NCBI GenBank assembly: GCA_963832965.1
Contig: CAWHVW010000003.1
Coordinates: forward strand, 1,240,001 to 1,304,000
DNA length: 64,000 nucleotides
Source: CAWACP01 sp963832965
GTDB taxonomy: Bacteria > Acidobacteriota > Terriglobia > Bryobacterales > Bryobacteraceae
Direction: 5' to 3'
The notes under the pieces are model-generated. The model did no database searches. It worked only from the letters and a program-made list of their open reading frames with translations, and had not been told where the DNA came from. Position numbers and translations under genes: made by a program. Positions 24,207 through 33,114 of the stretch are shown one piece after another; the first letter of the stretch is position 1; each line of letters starts with the position of its first letter.

Positions 24207-24257
24207 TCTCTGCAGGTTTCGGCCCCCGCGGCCGATATCTTAAGAGGCGTATAAGGA

Positions 24258-24303
24258 CGCGGCCGGCCCATCAACCGAGGGCCGGCCGCGATCGCTTTGT
24301 TTT
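24258..24303 (+). terminator. Rho-independent terminator after flagellin
   Basis: A perfect 12-bp GC stem (CGCGGCCGGCCC at 24258-24269 with GGGCCGGCCGCG at 24279-24290) encloses a 9-base loop and is followed by a T-rich run (TTTGTTTT, 24296-24303). It lies 52 bases past the flagellin stop and just upstream of fliD, so fliD probably depends on its own promoter or on read-through. Confidence 0.88.
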
Positions 24304-24317
24304 CAACGAGCTGAAAA

Positions 24318-25685
24318 ATGAGCACTTCCAGTACCTCCGCGGGCAGTTTCACCGGCAGCAGCCTCTTCTCGTCCAGTCTTGCGCAGCAGATTGAGAACGC
24401 GGTCAACATCGCGTCCATTCCCATGAACAATCTGCAGACTGAGCAGACCACTATTGGGAATCAGCAGGCCGAACTGGGGACGCTCTCCAGCGATTTCAGT
24501 TCACTGGGCACCGCTCTCAGTTCCATTGACAGCGCCACTGGCTCAAGTTCCTTCGCCGCCACGGCGAGCGACACCAGCGTGGCCTCGGCGTCCGTAAGCG
24601 CGGGGGTGCTGGCGGGCACCTACTCGCTCACAGTAGGCAGCATCGGCGCAAACACGAACACCATCAGCAACGACACCGGCCTGCTTCAGGTTAGCGATCC
24701 AACGCAGACGAACATCAGTACGAGCACCTCTTTCACGCTTTTGGTGAATTCGACCTCATACACCATCACCGATTCCGCCGGCACGCTGGATGGATTGGCC
24801 AACGCCATCAACGCCAGCGGCGCCAACGTGCAGGCCACGGTGGTCAACGTCGGCAGCTCATCGTCGCCGGACTACCGGCTGTCGGTACAGAGCCTGAACT
24901 TCGCCCCGGATACGGTCCAACTGGAAGACAACGGCAACAACAACTCGGATCTGCTGACGCAGTTATCGGGCGGCGCGTATGTGCAGTATCAGGTGAACGG
25001 GGAGCCGTCGGTCAACTCCACCACGCAAAGCCTGGCGCTGTCTCCAGGGTTGACCGTGAACGTGCTGGGAAAGGGAAGCACCACGATCACGGTTTCCCAA
25101 AACGGCCAAAGCATCTCGAACTCCCTCGCGTCGTTCGCCAACGCGTACAACGCCGCCCTGGCGGAAGTCCAGAAAAACCGCGGGCAGAACGGGGGCGCTC
25201 TCACCGGCGACAGCACCATTTTCAGCCTGACGGAGTCTTTGAACGATCTCGCCAATTACGCCGGAGGGTCGGGCGGGGTTACGTCGCTTGCGAACATTGG
25301 CCTCACCTTCGATCAGAACGGCAATCTGGATTTCAGCGCGAGCACCTTTTCCCAGGCGACGAGCGCGAACATGACCGATGTGCTCAACTTCCTGGGGTCC
25401 GTGTCGGGTAACACCGGCTTCCTGGGCGCCGCGAACAACATCCTTACCAGCATCAACGACCCCACCACCGGGCTCCTGCCGCTGGCCAACCAGAACCTGA
25501 CCAACGAGGTCAACAGCCTGGGCGACCAGATCACCACCGACCAGGCCAACATTACCCAGTTGCAGCAGAACCTGACCGCGCAGATGGCCGCTGCCGACGC
25601 GTCGATCGCCACACTTGAGCAGCAGGCTAACTACTTGCAGATGATGTTCCAGACGCAAAATGCAGACGCCCAACTCGGTTTCTAG
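24318..25685 (+). CDS. fliD: Flagellar filament cap protein FliD
   Basis: FliD (HAP2) caps the filament and folds exported flagellin. The 455-residue protein has the N-terminal FliD coiled region (SLAQQIENAVNIASIPMNNL followed by QTEQTTIGNQQAELGTLSS), an Ig-like middle with a YSLTVGSIGANT segment and the AGTYSLTV pattern, and the FliD C-terminal domain (NSLASFANAYNAALAEVQKN, LTGDSTIFSLTESLNDLANY, GLTFDQNGNLDFSASTF, then a QANYLQMMFQTQNADAQ end). It lies between the flagellin terminator and the small fliT-like gene, with which it overlaps by 26 bases. Confidence 0.96.
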   Translation: MSTSSTSAGSFTGSSLFSSSLAQQIENAVNIASIPMNNLQTEQTTIGNQQAELGTLSSDFSSLGTALSSIDSATGSSSFAATASDTSVASASVSAGVLAGTYSLTVGSIGANTNTISNDTGLLQVSDPTQTNISTSTSFTLLVNSTSYTITDSAGTLDGLANAINASGANVQATVVNVGSSSSPDYRLSVQSLNFAPDTVQLEDNGNNNSDLLTQLSGGAYVQYQVNGEPSVNSTTQSLALSPGLTVNVLGKGSTTITVSQNGQSISNSLASFANAYNAALAEVQKNRGQNGGALTGDSTIFSLTESLNDLANYAGGSGGVTSLANIGLTFDQNGNLDFSASTFSQATSANMTDVLNFLGSVSGNTGFLGAANNILTSINDPTTGLLPLANQNLTNEVNSLGDQITTDQANITQLQQNLTAQMAAADASIATLEQQANYLQMMFQTQNADAQLGF

Positions 25686-25968
25686 TACCGCGCAAAAACT
25701 CGCGGAAGCGATTGCTTTCGGAGATATCGAAGGAGCGCAGGCTCTTTTGGCCTCGTTTCAACTGGAAGTGCTGGATGGCGTTGCCTCGGCGAATTCGCCG
25801 CTCGAACGCGATGTCCTGCTGGCGGAGGCGATCCGGTCCACGCGAACCCTGCTCCAGCTGGCGCGTTCGTTGCGGGCGTATGCGAGCGGCAGTTTACGCG
25901 AAACGAAGTGCGAGCTGGGCTATCGTGGAACTTCCGAGGAACCGCGAACCTGGCGCCTTGAAGCCTGA
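25660..25968 (+). CDS. Hypothetical small helical protein in fliT position
   Basis: The 102-residue product is helical for residues 8-75 and then has a polar tail. It starts within the end of fliD and lies where the FliD chaperone FliT is found in other bacteria. I see no motif that distinguishes FliT from an unrelated helical protein, and there is no recognisable fliS in the window. Assignment as a FliD or flagellin chaperone is positional inference only. Confidence 0.45.
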   Translation: MQTPNSVSSTAQKLAEAIAFGDIEGAQALLASFQLEVLDGVASANSPLERDVLLAEAIRSTRTLLQLARSLRAYASGSLRETKCELGYRGTSEEPRTWRLEA

Positions 25969-26013
25969 GCATCACGCGGGGCAAGCCGGTTGTTCTTTGG
26001 TAAGGCCGGGTTC

Positions 26014-27048
26014 TCAGCCGGCCAGCCGCATCCACACCAGCACGATCACCAGCACAACCGCTCCGGCCACCGCCACCGCCCACAGGTTTCGCTTTCCGCC
26101 GGCCGGCTGCGTTGCTTCAGGGCTGCCGCCAGACGGGGCTGTTCCGTTGGGTTGCCGGTCGATTTCGAGCAGCGTTTGCATCTCCGGCGCACTCTGCGCT
26201 TCGCGGGGATCATGATCGAGCATGGCGATCTCCTCTTCCAGGCGAACGCGCATCTCTTCGGCTTCGGAGGGAAAGGAAGCCGCTACGTGGGGAGGCAGCT
26301 TGTCGAGAACATCCCGGTAGGATGGCCCGTTCGGATTCGGCAAAACACAGAAGCCGAGGCTGTTGGCCAGACGGCAGGCCGCGTGCACCACACCGAGCAG
26401 GTCCAGATCGCTCTGCTCGTCTCGCTCCGGGAACCCTCCGGCGATGACGCACAGTTCGGGAGGGAGGTTCCATTCCCGCGCCAGCCACTCACCAGCCTCG
26501 TAGCGGTCCAGGCCGAACAGGCTGCGTTCATACTCCGGCAGATCGAAAGCCTCGCCCATGCGGAGCTTTGCCGCGGCCGTCTGCAGCAGCATCGCGTATT
26601 CGGACGGATGCGTGACCATCAGCCCCAGACGGCCGATGTCATGCAAGAGCCCGGAGGAGTAAGCGGTGTCCTCGGGAATGGAGCAGAAGCGCGCCAGCGT
26701 TTCCGACAGCAGCGCGCACGCCAAACTATACCGCCAGAACACTCGCAGCTCATCCATCATGAGCACCGCGCGGATGTACGTACGCCCGATGGAAGCCAGC
26801 GCGAGCGAGCGAATTTTGCGAACCCCCAACAACGGAGCGGCCTGATCGAGCGTGCGGATGTCGTTGGCGAAGTTGAACAGCGGTGAATTTGCGTAGCGGA
26901 TGATTTCGGCCGACAGCGCCGGATCGGCGCGCAACAGATGCACCAGATCAGTTGTGGCCGCGTTCTCGTCGGAAGCAACCCGTAACAGCTTTGCCGCCAC
27001 GGGCGGGAACGCCGGCATGTTGGAAAGCGCGTGTGCCTTTCTGGCCAT
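26014..27048 (-). CDS. HDOD-domain protein with C-terminal membrane anchor
   Basis: The first 260 or so residues form an HDOD domain (degenerate HD phosphohydrolase-like signalling domain): NMPAFPPVAAKLLRVASDEN, LLRADPALSAEIIRYANSPL and a SSGLLHDIGRLGLMVTHPSE block where the HD pair is kept. A polar linker follows, then a single membrane helix (NLWAVAVAGAVVLVIVLVWM) at the extreme C-terminus, so it would be tail-anchored with the domain in the cytoplasm. It stands alone on the minus strand between fliD/fliT and the divergent flgB operon. HDOD proteins often act in motility or second-messenger signalling; the partner is unknown. Confidence 0.85.
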   Translation of the reverse strand: MARKAHALSNMPAFPPVAAKLLRVASDENAATTDLVHLLRADPALSAEIIRYANSPLFNFANDIRTLDQAAPLLGVRKIRSLALASIGRTYIRAVLMMDELRVFWRYSLACALLSETLARFCSIPEDTAYSSGLLHDIGRLGLMVTHPSEYAMLLQTAAAKLRMGEAFDLPEYERSLFGLDRYEAGEWLAREWNLPPELCVIAGGFPERDEQSDLDLLGVVHAACRLANSLGFCVLPNPNGPSYRDVLDKLPPHVAASFPSEAEEMRVRLEEEIAMLDHDPREAQSAPEMQTLLEIDRQPNGTAPSGGSPEATQPAGGKRNLWAVAVAGAVVLVIVLVWMRLAG

Positions 27049-27245
27049 ACTGATGCTAAATCAAGAGATCGACGCATGCGGGTCCGATCTTTAGCCGAGC
27101 CCGGGCAGGCCGTGCCCAACCCTCCGCTGTCATTCCGTTGGCGGGGTTTTGACGCTGCGTCCGATTCCTGACGGATTTCGCATCCCCCCAGCGCTTGTTT
27201 ACAACGGGTTGGGCTGGCAGCCGCGTTGCACCATGCCGAAGCGTC
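27049..27245. promoter_or_regulatory. Divergent intergenic region between the HDOD gene and flgB
   Basis: About 200 bases separate the divergent starts. A TTGGCGGGG...TTGAC stretch near 27140-27155 vaguely recalls a sigma-54 element, but its GC doublet spacing is off by one or more bases and I do not claim it. The flgB-fliJ operon must be driven from here. Confidence 0.45.
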
Positions 27246-27587
27246 ATGCTGGACGGCGTCGCTAACAACCTCGAACAATACATGACGCTTCTCGCGGACC
27301 GCCAGAAACTGGTGGCCGCCAACATTGCCAATGCGGATACTCCCGGTTACAAAACGAAAGACATCGATTTCCAAACGGAGTTTCAAAACGCTCTCACAGG
27401 CGCGCCGCCCAACGTTGAGGAAGTTCAGGGCCTTACCGTCAAGAACGACGGGAACAACGTGAACCTCGACCGCGAAGCCCGCCTGCTTGCCGAAAACGAT
27501 CTCCGCTTCAACATCGCTTCGAACCTGATGCGCGGCCAGATCCGAACGCTGAAACTGGCCATCGAAGGAGGCAGTTCGCAGTCATGA
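27246..27587 (+). CDS. flgB: Flagellar proximal rod protein FlgB
   Basis: FlgB is the innermost rod subunit. With ATG 27246 the product has 113 residues, starting MLDGVANNLEQYMTLLADRQ and continuing KLVAANIANADTPGYKTKDI, the flagellar rod signature, and ending with RFNIASNLMRGQIRTLKLAI as in other FlgB proteins. A TTG at 27195 would add 17 residues without obvious similarity. It overlaps flgC by 4 bases and begins the MS-ring/export ATPase operon. Confidence 0.94.
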   Translation: MLDGVANNLEQYMTLLADRQKLVAANIANADTPGYKTKDIDFQTEFQNALTGAPPNVEEVQGLTVKNDGNNVNLDREARLLAENDLRFNIASNLMRGQIRTLKLAIEGGSSQS

Positions 27588-28021
27588 GCCTCTTCTCCAC
27601 CTTATCGGTGAGCGCGTCCGGCATGGCCGCGCAACGGCAGCGCGCCGAGATCCTGGTCGAAAACCTGGCTAACGCGGACACCACAAGGACGGCCGAAGGC
27701 GGCCCCTACCAGCGCCGGGACGTGGTTTTTCAGACATCGTCCACATCGTCGCCGTTCGCGTCGGAGTTTCAGTCCGCTCTCGAAGGCGAAGGCAACGGCG
27801 TGGCGGTGAGCCAGGTGATCACCGACAGCCGCCCGCCTGAACGGCGTTACATGCCCGGCCATCCCGATGCGGACAAGGACGGTTTTGTCTCCTATCCGAA
27901 CGTGAATCCGGCCGAGGACATGGTGGATCTGCTCGGAGCCTCCCGCGGTTATGAGGCGAACGTGGTGGCCATGGGCGCCGTGAAGGACATGATCCAGAGG
28001 TCCATCGACCTCCTCAAGTAA
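27584..28021 (+). CDS. flgC: Flagellar proximal rod protein FlgC
   Basis: FlgC is the second rod subunit. The 145-residue protein has the N-terminal motif LSVSASGMAAQRQRAEILVE followed by NLANADT, and the C-terminal DMVDLLGASRGYEANVVAMG, typical of FlgC. A middle DADKDGFVSYPNVNPAEDM segment corresponds to the family's conserved DGYVxxPNV block. The start overlaps flgB (ATGA), and fliE follows 4 bases later. Confidence 0.96.
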   Translation: MSLFSTLSVSASGMAAQRQRAEILVENLANADTTRTAEGGPYQRRDVVFQTSSTSSPFASEFQSALEGEGNGVAVSQVITDSRPPERRYMPGHPDADKDGFVSYPNVNPAEDMVDLLGASRGYEANVVAMGAVKDMIQRSIDLLK

Positions 28022-28025
28022 GCAT

Positions 28026-28328
28026 ATGACTGCTCCTATCTCAGCCGTCTCCGCCGCGCCCATTATCGAAGCTCCCAGACTCGATTCGGCGTCGACGCAG
28101 CAGGGCGGCGGCGAGTTCAAGTCACTTCTGAATTCAGCCATCCAGAACGTGTCCACAACGCAAAATAACGCGGACGCGGCCGTACAGAGCTTCCTTTCCG
28201 GCGAGAGCGACGAACTGCACTCCACGATTTTGGCCACACAGCGCGCCGATCTCCAGTTCGAAATGTTCATGCAGGTTCGCAACAAGGTGGTTTCGGCGTA
28301 TCAGGAAGTCATGCGCATGCAGGTCTGA
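28026..28328 (+). CDS. fliE: MS ring-rod junction protein FliE
   Basis: FliE joins the MS ring to the rod. The 100-residue product has a variable N-terminus and the conserved helical C-terminal half: FKSLLNSAIQNVSTTQNNAD, then a LHSTILATQRADLQFEMFMQ segment with VRNKVVSAYQEVMRMQV at the end, which is the FliE signature. It is in the standard order flgB-flgC-fliE-fliF. Confidence 0.95.
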   Translation: MTAPISAVSAAPIIEAPRLDSASTQQGGGEFKSLLNSAIQNVSTTQNNADAAVQSFLSGESDELHSTILATQRADLQFEMFMQVRNKVVSAYQEVMRMQV

Positions 28329-28346
28329 CCGGTCTGACTCAGAGCC

Positions 28347-30041
28347 ATGGAGCAATTCAGAAAGCTTGTCTCGGCGCTCTCCCTGAAGCAGCGGATCACG
28401 ATTGTCGTCACGGCTCTCGCCGCGGTGTTGCTCATCAGCGGTTTGGTGCACTGGAAGCACGAGAGCGACTTCCGGCCGCTCTTCACGGGAATGGCCCCCG
28501 AGGACGCCGCCACAATCGTGCAGAAACTCAAGGAATCCAGCACCGAGTTCCGGCTGAGCGATAACGGCGCCACTGTGCTGGTTCCGGCAGCCAGGGTGGA
28601 CGAGCTGCGCCTCGAAATGGCCGGAGCGGGCCTGCCGAAGACCGGCCGTATCGGTTTCGAGCTGTTCGACAAGAGCAATCTGGGAATCACCGATTTCACG
28701 GAACACGTTAACTATGGCCGCGCTCTGGAAGGCGAACTAGAGCGCTCCATCCGCTCGCTGAACGAAGTGCAGGACGCGCGCGTCCACATCACTTTCCCCC
28801 GCGACTCGGTATTCCTGGAATCCCGCGAACCGGCCAAGGCCAGCGTTCTCCTGCATCTGCGCCTGGGCGCGCACCCGAGTCCGCAGAATATCCTGGCCAT
28901 CACCAACCTGGTGGCGGGCGCGGTGGAAGGGCTGACACCCGAATCCGTTACCGTGCTGGACATGAGCGGAAACCTGCTGAACCGGCCGCGCAAACCCTCC
29001 GTTGACGGCGACGACAACTCGGAGGGAGCCCTCGAATACCGGCAACAGATAGAGAAGGATCTGCTGGCGAAGATGAACTCGACGCTGGAGCCGCTGCTGG
29101 GAGACGGCAAATTCCGCGCGGGCGTCTCGGTGGATTGCGACTTCACCAGCGGCGAACAAAGCGACGAGATCTTCGACCCGGCGCGCTCGGTTATGCTGAC
29201 CTCGCAGAAGACCGAGGATGTCGCGGGAGGTCCGGGAACGCAGACCAGCGGCATTCCGGGAACGGCCTCCAACCTGCCGCGCCCGTCATCCCGACCCACC
29301 GCATCCGGCTCGAGCGTGGCGCGCAGAACCGAGAACGTTACGTATCAATCCTCCCGCATGGTTCGCCATACCAAGCTGCCGGAGGGCGCCATCAAGCGAA
29401 TTTCGGCCTCGCTGCTGCTGGATCAGGACGTGCGCTGGCAGGGCAAGCAAAAGGTGATGGTGCCGCCCACGCCGGAGAAGCTGAAAGCGATTCATGACCT
29501 GGTGGCCGGCGCGATTGGGCTCTCCACCGACCGCGGCGACCAACTGGTGATCGAGAGCCTGCCTTTCGAACAAACGCTGGTATCGGAGCCTCCACTCCCA
29601 TCGGAGCCGATGCCCGCGCCCTCGAAGAACTGGCTCGAATCGATTGATCGCCGCATTTTGATCGGCGCCGCCGTGGCGGTTCTGCTGATGGTGCTGGTGC
29701 CCATGCTGCTGATGCGAAAGCGCCGCGGGGGCACGGAGGCCGCAGTCACCGCGCAGCCGGCCATCGGTCCGCCAGCCGCCACCCTCATGACCCCGGCCGA
29801 AATGGCCGCGGAACGCGAGGAGATCACCAGAGCGGCGGGCGAGAGCGTGCAGCAGCAGATCAAGTCTCAGACGGACCAGAAACAGAAGTTCCTCGCGGAG
29901 ATGCAGGACAAGCTTCGCCTTCCGCCGGTGACCACCAAGAAGGTGGAAGTGCTGCGCCAGCATCTCAAGGACAGCGTGAAAACCGACGCGGCGCTGGCTG
30001 CCAGCGTTCTGCGCGGCTGGCTGGAGGAAGACGCGAAATGA
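28347..30041 (+). CDS. fliF: Flagellar MS-ring protein FliF
   Basis: FliF builds the MS ring in the inner membrane and binds FliG. The 564-residue protein has an N-terminal membrane helix (ITIVVTALAAVLLISGLVHW), the ring-building domains with GAGLPKTGRIGFELFDKSN, GITDFTEHVNYGRALEGELE and SIRSLNEVQDARVHITFP, a Ser/Pro-rich loop in the periplasm, a second membrane helix (ILIGAAVAVLLMVLVPMLLM) near 440, and a cytoplasmic tail that would contact FliG. Length is normal. fliG follows after a 58-base gap. Confidence 0.97.
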   Translation: MEQFRKLVSALSLKQRITIVVTALAAVLLISGLVHWKHESDFRPLFTGMAPEDAATIVQKLKESSTEFRLSDNGATVLVPAARVDELRLEMAGAGLPKTGRIGFELFDKSNLGITDFTEHVNYGRALEGELERSIRSLNEVQDARVHITFPRDSVFLESREPAKASVLLHLRLGAHPSPQNILAITNLVAGAVEGLTPESVTVLDMSGNLLNRPRKPSVDGDDNSEGALEYRQQIEKDLLAKMNSTLEPLLGDGKFRAGVSVDCDFTSGEQSDEIFDPARSVMLTSQKTEDVAGGPGTQTSGIPGTASNLPRPSSRPTASGSSVARRTENVTYQSSRMVRHTKLPEGAIKRISASLLLDQDVRWQGKQKVMVPPTPEKLKAIHDLVAGAIGLSTDRGDQLVIESLPFEQTLVSEPPLPSEPMPAPSKNWLESIDRRILIGAAVAVLLMVLVPMLLMRKRRGGTEAAVTAQPAIGPPAATLMTPAEMAAEREEITRAAGESVQQQIKSQTDQKQKFLAEMQDKLRLPPVTTKKVEVLRQHLKDSVKTDAALAASVLRGWLEEDAK

Positions 30042-30099
30042 CCGGACACGGGGCGGGAGCCGCGTTGGTGATTCGCTTTAGTGCGTTCTGGAAGAAACC

Positions 30100-31128
30100 A
30101 TGATCGTCAACGTTGCGCAAACCGAGAAACTCCGCGGCTTTCAAAAGGCCGCCTTGTTTCTGGTGACCCTGGGCGAGGACTCCAGCGCGGAGATTCTCAA
30201 ACACCTCTCCGAGGACGAGGTGAACCTGGTCACGCAAGCCGTCGCCCGCATCACCAACATCAACGCCGAGCAAGCCGACAACATCCTCGAAGAGTTCTAT
30301 CAGATGACTCTGGCCCAGGAGTTCATCGTCAAAGGCGGCCTCGACTACGCCAAGAAGATGCTGATGACGGCGTTCGGTCCGGAGACCACCAAGCGTTTGA
30401 TGGACCGCTTGTCCAAATCGCTCGGCAGCGACGCCGCCAGCTTCGACGCGCTGCAACGGGCCGATCCGCAGCAGCTTGCCAAGTTCATCCACAACGAGCA
30501 CCCGCAGACCATCGCGCTGGTGCTTTCCCACCTGAATCCGACGCAGGCCGCGTCTCTTCTGGTTTCACTGCCCCAGCGCATCCGGTCCGACGTGGCCATT
30601 CGCATGGCCAATCTCGACCAGATTTCGCCAGAGATCATCCACAAGATCGCCAGCGTGATCGGGCAGAAGCTGAAAACCCTCGGCGATTTCAGCCGCGAAT
30701 CATACGGCGGCGTGCGCGCGGTCTCGGAAATGTTCAACCGCCTCGATTCGGGCAGCAGCAAGGATATCCTGGCGGACATCGAACAGCAGGATACGAATCT
30801 GTTTGAAACCATCCGCCAGCTCATGTTCGTTTTCGACGACCTGCTGCTCATCGACGCCGTCGGAATCAAGGAAGTTTTGTCGCGGGTGGACCGCAAGGTG
30901 CTCACCTGCGCATTGAAGGGAACCAGCGAACAGCTTCGCAATCACATGTTCACGGCGATGTCCCAGCGCGGCGCGGAAATGCTGAAGGAAGACATTGACG
31001 CGCTGGGGCCGATGAAAATCCGCGAGGTGGACGCCGCCCAGCAACAGATCATCTCCGTGGTGCGCCAGCTGGAAAGCGAAGGCGTGCTCAGCCTGAAGGG
31101 CGCGGTGGGCGAACAGTATGTTATGTAG
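30100..31128 (+). CDS. fliG: Flagellar motor switch protein FliG
   Basis: FliG is the rotor torque protein contacting MotA. The 342-residue protein has the N-terminal LRGFQKAALFLVTLGEDSSA segment, the middle domain with the signature FIHNEHPQTIALVLSHL (EHPQT motif), and the C-terminal domain with LFETIRQLMFVFDDLLLIDA and VLTCALKGTSEQLRNHMFTA, followed by RGAEMLKEDIDALGPMKI. It overlaps fliH by 11 bases. Confidence 0.97.
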   Translation: MIVNVAQTEKLRGFQKAALFLVTLGEDSSAEILKHLSEDEVNLVTQAVARITNINAEQADNILEEFYQMTLAQEFIVKGGLDYAKKMLMTAFGPETTKRLMDRLSKSLGSDAASFDALQRADPQQLAKFIHNEHPQTIALVLSHLNPTQAASLLVSLPQRIRSDVAIRMANLDQISPEIIHKIASVIGQKLKTLGDFSRESYGGVRAVSEMFNRLDSGSSKDILADIEQQDTNLFETIRQLMFVFDDLLLIDAVGIKEVLSRVDRKVLTCALKGTSEQLRNHMFTAMSQRGAEMLKEDIDALGPMKIREVDAAQQQIISVVRQLESEGVLSLKGAVGEQYVM

Positions 31129-31777
31129 GGTGCTGGCCGAGGGAAAGCCGCAGGAAGCGGTGGAGGCCATGGTGTGGCAGCCCGTCGAGGGTTACACGGC
31201 CGGCGCGCCTCGTCCCAGCGGGGATTCCAGCGCGGATTCCGCAGTGCTCCAGCGCCAGCTTGCGGATCTCGAGCGGGCCACGCAGGCGCGCATCCAGCAG
31301 ACCCGCGATGCCGCGTTCCAGGAAGGCGCGCGCAAAGGCCGTGAAGAAGCCTCGGCGGAACTGAAGCCGGTTCTGGAGCGTCTCTCCCGCGCGGCCGCCG
31401 ACTTGTCGAATTTGCGCGATCATGTTCGCCGCCAGGCCGAGGCCGACCTGGTCAAACTGGCGCTGGCGATCGCCAAACGCGTGATGCATCGGGAGCTGGC
31501 CATCGATCCCGACGCCCTGCAAGGGATTGTGCGCACCGCGCTTGACCGCTTGCAGAATCGCGAAGTGGACCGGCTGCGGGTGCATCCCAGCCAGGTGGGA
31601 TCGGTGCGCTCCTGTCTGGAAGCCGCTGGCCGCGCGCCCGCTCTGGAAGTGGCCGCCGACGCCTCGCTCAATTGCGGAGACGCCATTTTCGAGACGTCCC
31701 TGGGCGCGCTGGACGCGTCCGTGGACAGCCAGTTGCGCGAGATCGAACGCGGATTCGCCGACAAGCTGAACCCATGA
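31118..31777 (+). CDS. fliH: Flagellar export ATPase regulator FliH
   Basis: FliH (stator-like) links the FliI ATPase to the C-ring via FliN. The 219-residue protein has a variable N-terminus, a long charged coiled coil (LQRQLADLERATQARIQQTR ... GREEASAELKPVLERLSRAA) and the C-terminal domain with LVKLALAIAKRVMHRELAID and LNCGDAIFETSLGALDASVD, matching the FliH/YscL pattern. It overlaps fliG at the start and fliI at the end (ATGA), in the expected fliG-fliH-fliI order. Confidence 0.92.
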   Translation: MLCRVLAEGKPQEAVEAMVWQPVEGYTAGAPRPSGDSSADSAVLQRQLADLERATQARIQQTRDAAFQEGARKGREEASAELKPVLERLSRAAADLSNLRDHVRRQAEADLVKLALAIAKRVMHRELAIDPDALQGIVRTALDRLQNREVDRLRVHPSQVGSVRSCLEAAGRAPALEVAADASLNCGDAIFETSLGALDASVDSQLREIERGFADKLNP

Positions 31778-33105
31778 ACTCCACCACCGAACGCGCCGAT
31801 CTCAACGGCTACCTGAGCGGCCTCGAGAGCATGGAGCTGCTGCGCTGGAGCGGCGTGGTTACCGAGCTGGTGGGTCTGCTGATCGAATCGCGCGGTCCGG
31901 CCGCCCCGGTGGGCAGCTTCTGCGAGATTCTGGCCTCCTCGGGAAAGCGCATTCGCACCCAGGTGGTAGGGTTCCGGAACGGCCGCGTGCTTTCCATTCC
32001 TCTGGAGGAGACGGACGGACTGCAGCTCGGCGACCGCATTGTTGCCCGTCTTGAGGATGCGCGAGTGGCGGTCGGTCCGGATCTGCTGGGCCGCGTCCTC
32101 GACGGTTTCGGTTTGCCCATGGATGGCGGCCCGCGCATTCGTCCTTCCTCGTGGTATGACCTCTATGCCGCGCCGGCCAGCCCGCTGACCCGCGCGCACA
32201 TCCACCAGCCGCTGGTCACCGGCATTCGCGCCATCGACAGCATGCTGCCCTGCGGACTCGGGCAGCGAGTGGGCTTGTTTGGGGGCAGCGGCGTCGGCAA
32301 GAGCACGCTGCTGGGCGCCATGGCTCGCGGGAACTCGGCCGATGTCACGGTGATCGCTCTGATTGGCGAGCGCAACCGCGAGGTGCGCGGATTCATCGAG
32401 AACGAGCTGGGAGAGGAGGGACGCAAGCGCTCCGTGGTGGTGGTAGCCACTTCGGACCGCCCGGCGCCCCTGCGCGTGCGCGCCTGCCACGTGGCGCTCT
32501 CCGTGGCGGAATACTTTCGCGACCAGGGCGCCAGCGTGCTCTTCGTGATGGACTCGGTTACCCGTCTGGCCATGGCCCAGCGCGAAATCGGACTTGCCGC
32601 AGGCGAACCGCCCAGCCAGAAAGGCTATACGCCTTCGGTGTTCAATCTGATGCCCAAGCTCTTCGAGCGGGCCGGCGCGTTTCCCAAAGGCTCCATTACG
32701 GGCTTCTTCACCGTGCTGGTGGAGGGCGACGATTTCAACGAACCCATCTGCGACGCCGTCCGCGGCCTTCTGGATGGGCACATTGTTCTTTCTCGACAGC
32801 TTGGTTCGGCCGGCCACTATCCGGCCATCGACGTTCTGGCTTCGGTGTCGCGCGTCACCCAGCAGGTGGCTACTCCAGAGCAACTGGCCTGCGCGCAGAA
32901 GGTGCGCGAGGCGATGTCCACGTATCAGCGCTCGGAGGATTTGATCCAGCTTGGCGCCTATGTATCGGGAACCAACAGCAAGCTGGATGCCAGCATCAAA
33001 GCCCGCGACCGCATGCTCGGTTTTCTCAGGCAGGACGCGCGCGAGAAATCGACGCTGGAAGACACGTTGTCGGGCCTGCGGCAGCTCGCGCAATTGCTGC
33101 CGTAA
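31774..33105 (+). CDS. fliI: Flagellum-specific ATP synthase-like ATPase FliI
   Basis: FliI is the hexameric export ATPase. The 443-residue protein has the F1-beta-like fold with Walker A GLFGGSGVGKSTLLGAM (K176), the ERNREVRGFIENEL segment, Walker B region VLFVMDSVTRLAMAQREIGL and the family string GEPPSQKGYTPSVFNLMPKL. ATG 31774 overlaps the fliH stop; an open frame upstream to 31672 has no family similarity. fliJ, encoding its coiled-coil partner, begins 9 bases downstream. Confidence 0.98.
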   Translation: MNSTTERADLNGYLSGLESMELLRWSGVVTELVGLLIESRGPAAPVGSFCEILASSGKRIRTQVVGFRNGRVLSIPLEETDGLQLGDRIVARLEDARVAVGPDLLGRVLDGFGLPMDGGPRIRPSSWYDLYAAPASPLTRAHIHQPLVTGIRAIDSMLPCGLGQRVGLFGGSGVGKSTLLGAMARGNSADVTVIALIGERNREVRGFIENELGEEGRKRSVVVVATSDRPAPLRVRACHVALSVAEYFRDQGASVLFVMDSVTRLAMAQREIGLAAGEPPSQKGYTPSVFNLMPKLFERAGAFPKGSITGFFTVLVEGDDFNEPICDAVRGLLDGHIVLSRQLGSAGHYPAIDVLASVSRVTQQVATPEQLACAQKVREAMSTYQRSEDLIQLGAYVSGTNSKLDASIKARDRMLGFLRQDAREKSTLEDTLSGLRQLAQLLP

Positions 33106-33114
33106 GGACATGCC

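Noticed and set aside
24231..24238. GCCGATAT resembling a sigma-28 -10 element upstream of fliD
   Set aside because: No -35 element lies 11 bases upstream; the nearest TAA is the flagellin stop codon at 23 bases or more.
27130..27160. Sigma-54-like TTGGC...TTGAC element upstream of flgB
   Set aside because: The spacing between the GG and the second doublet is wrong and the second doublet is not GC, so I do not call it a promoter.
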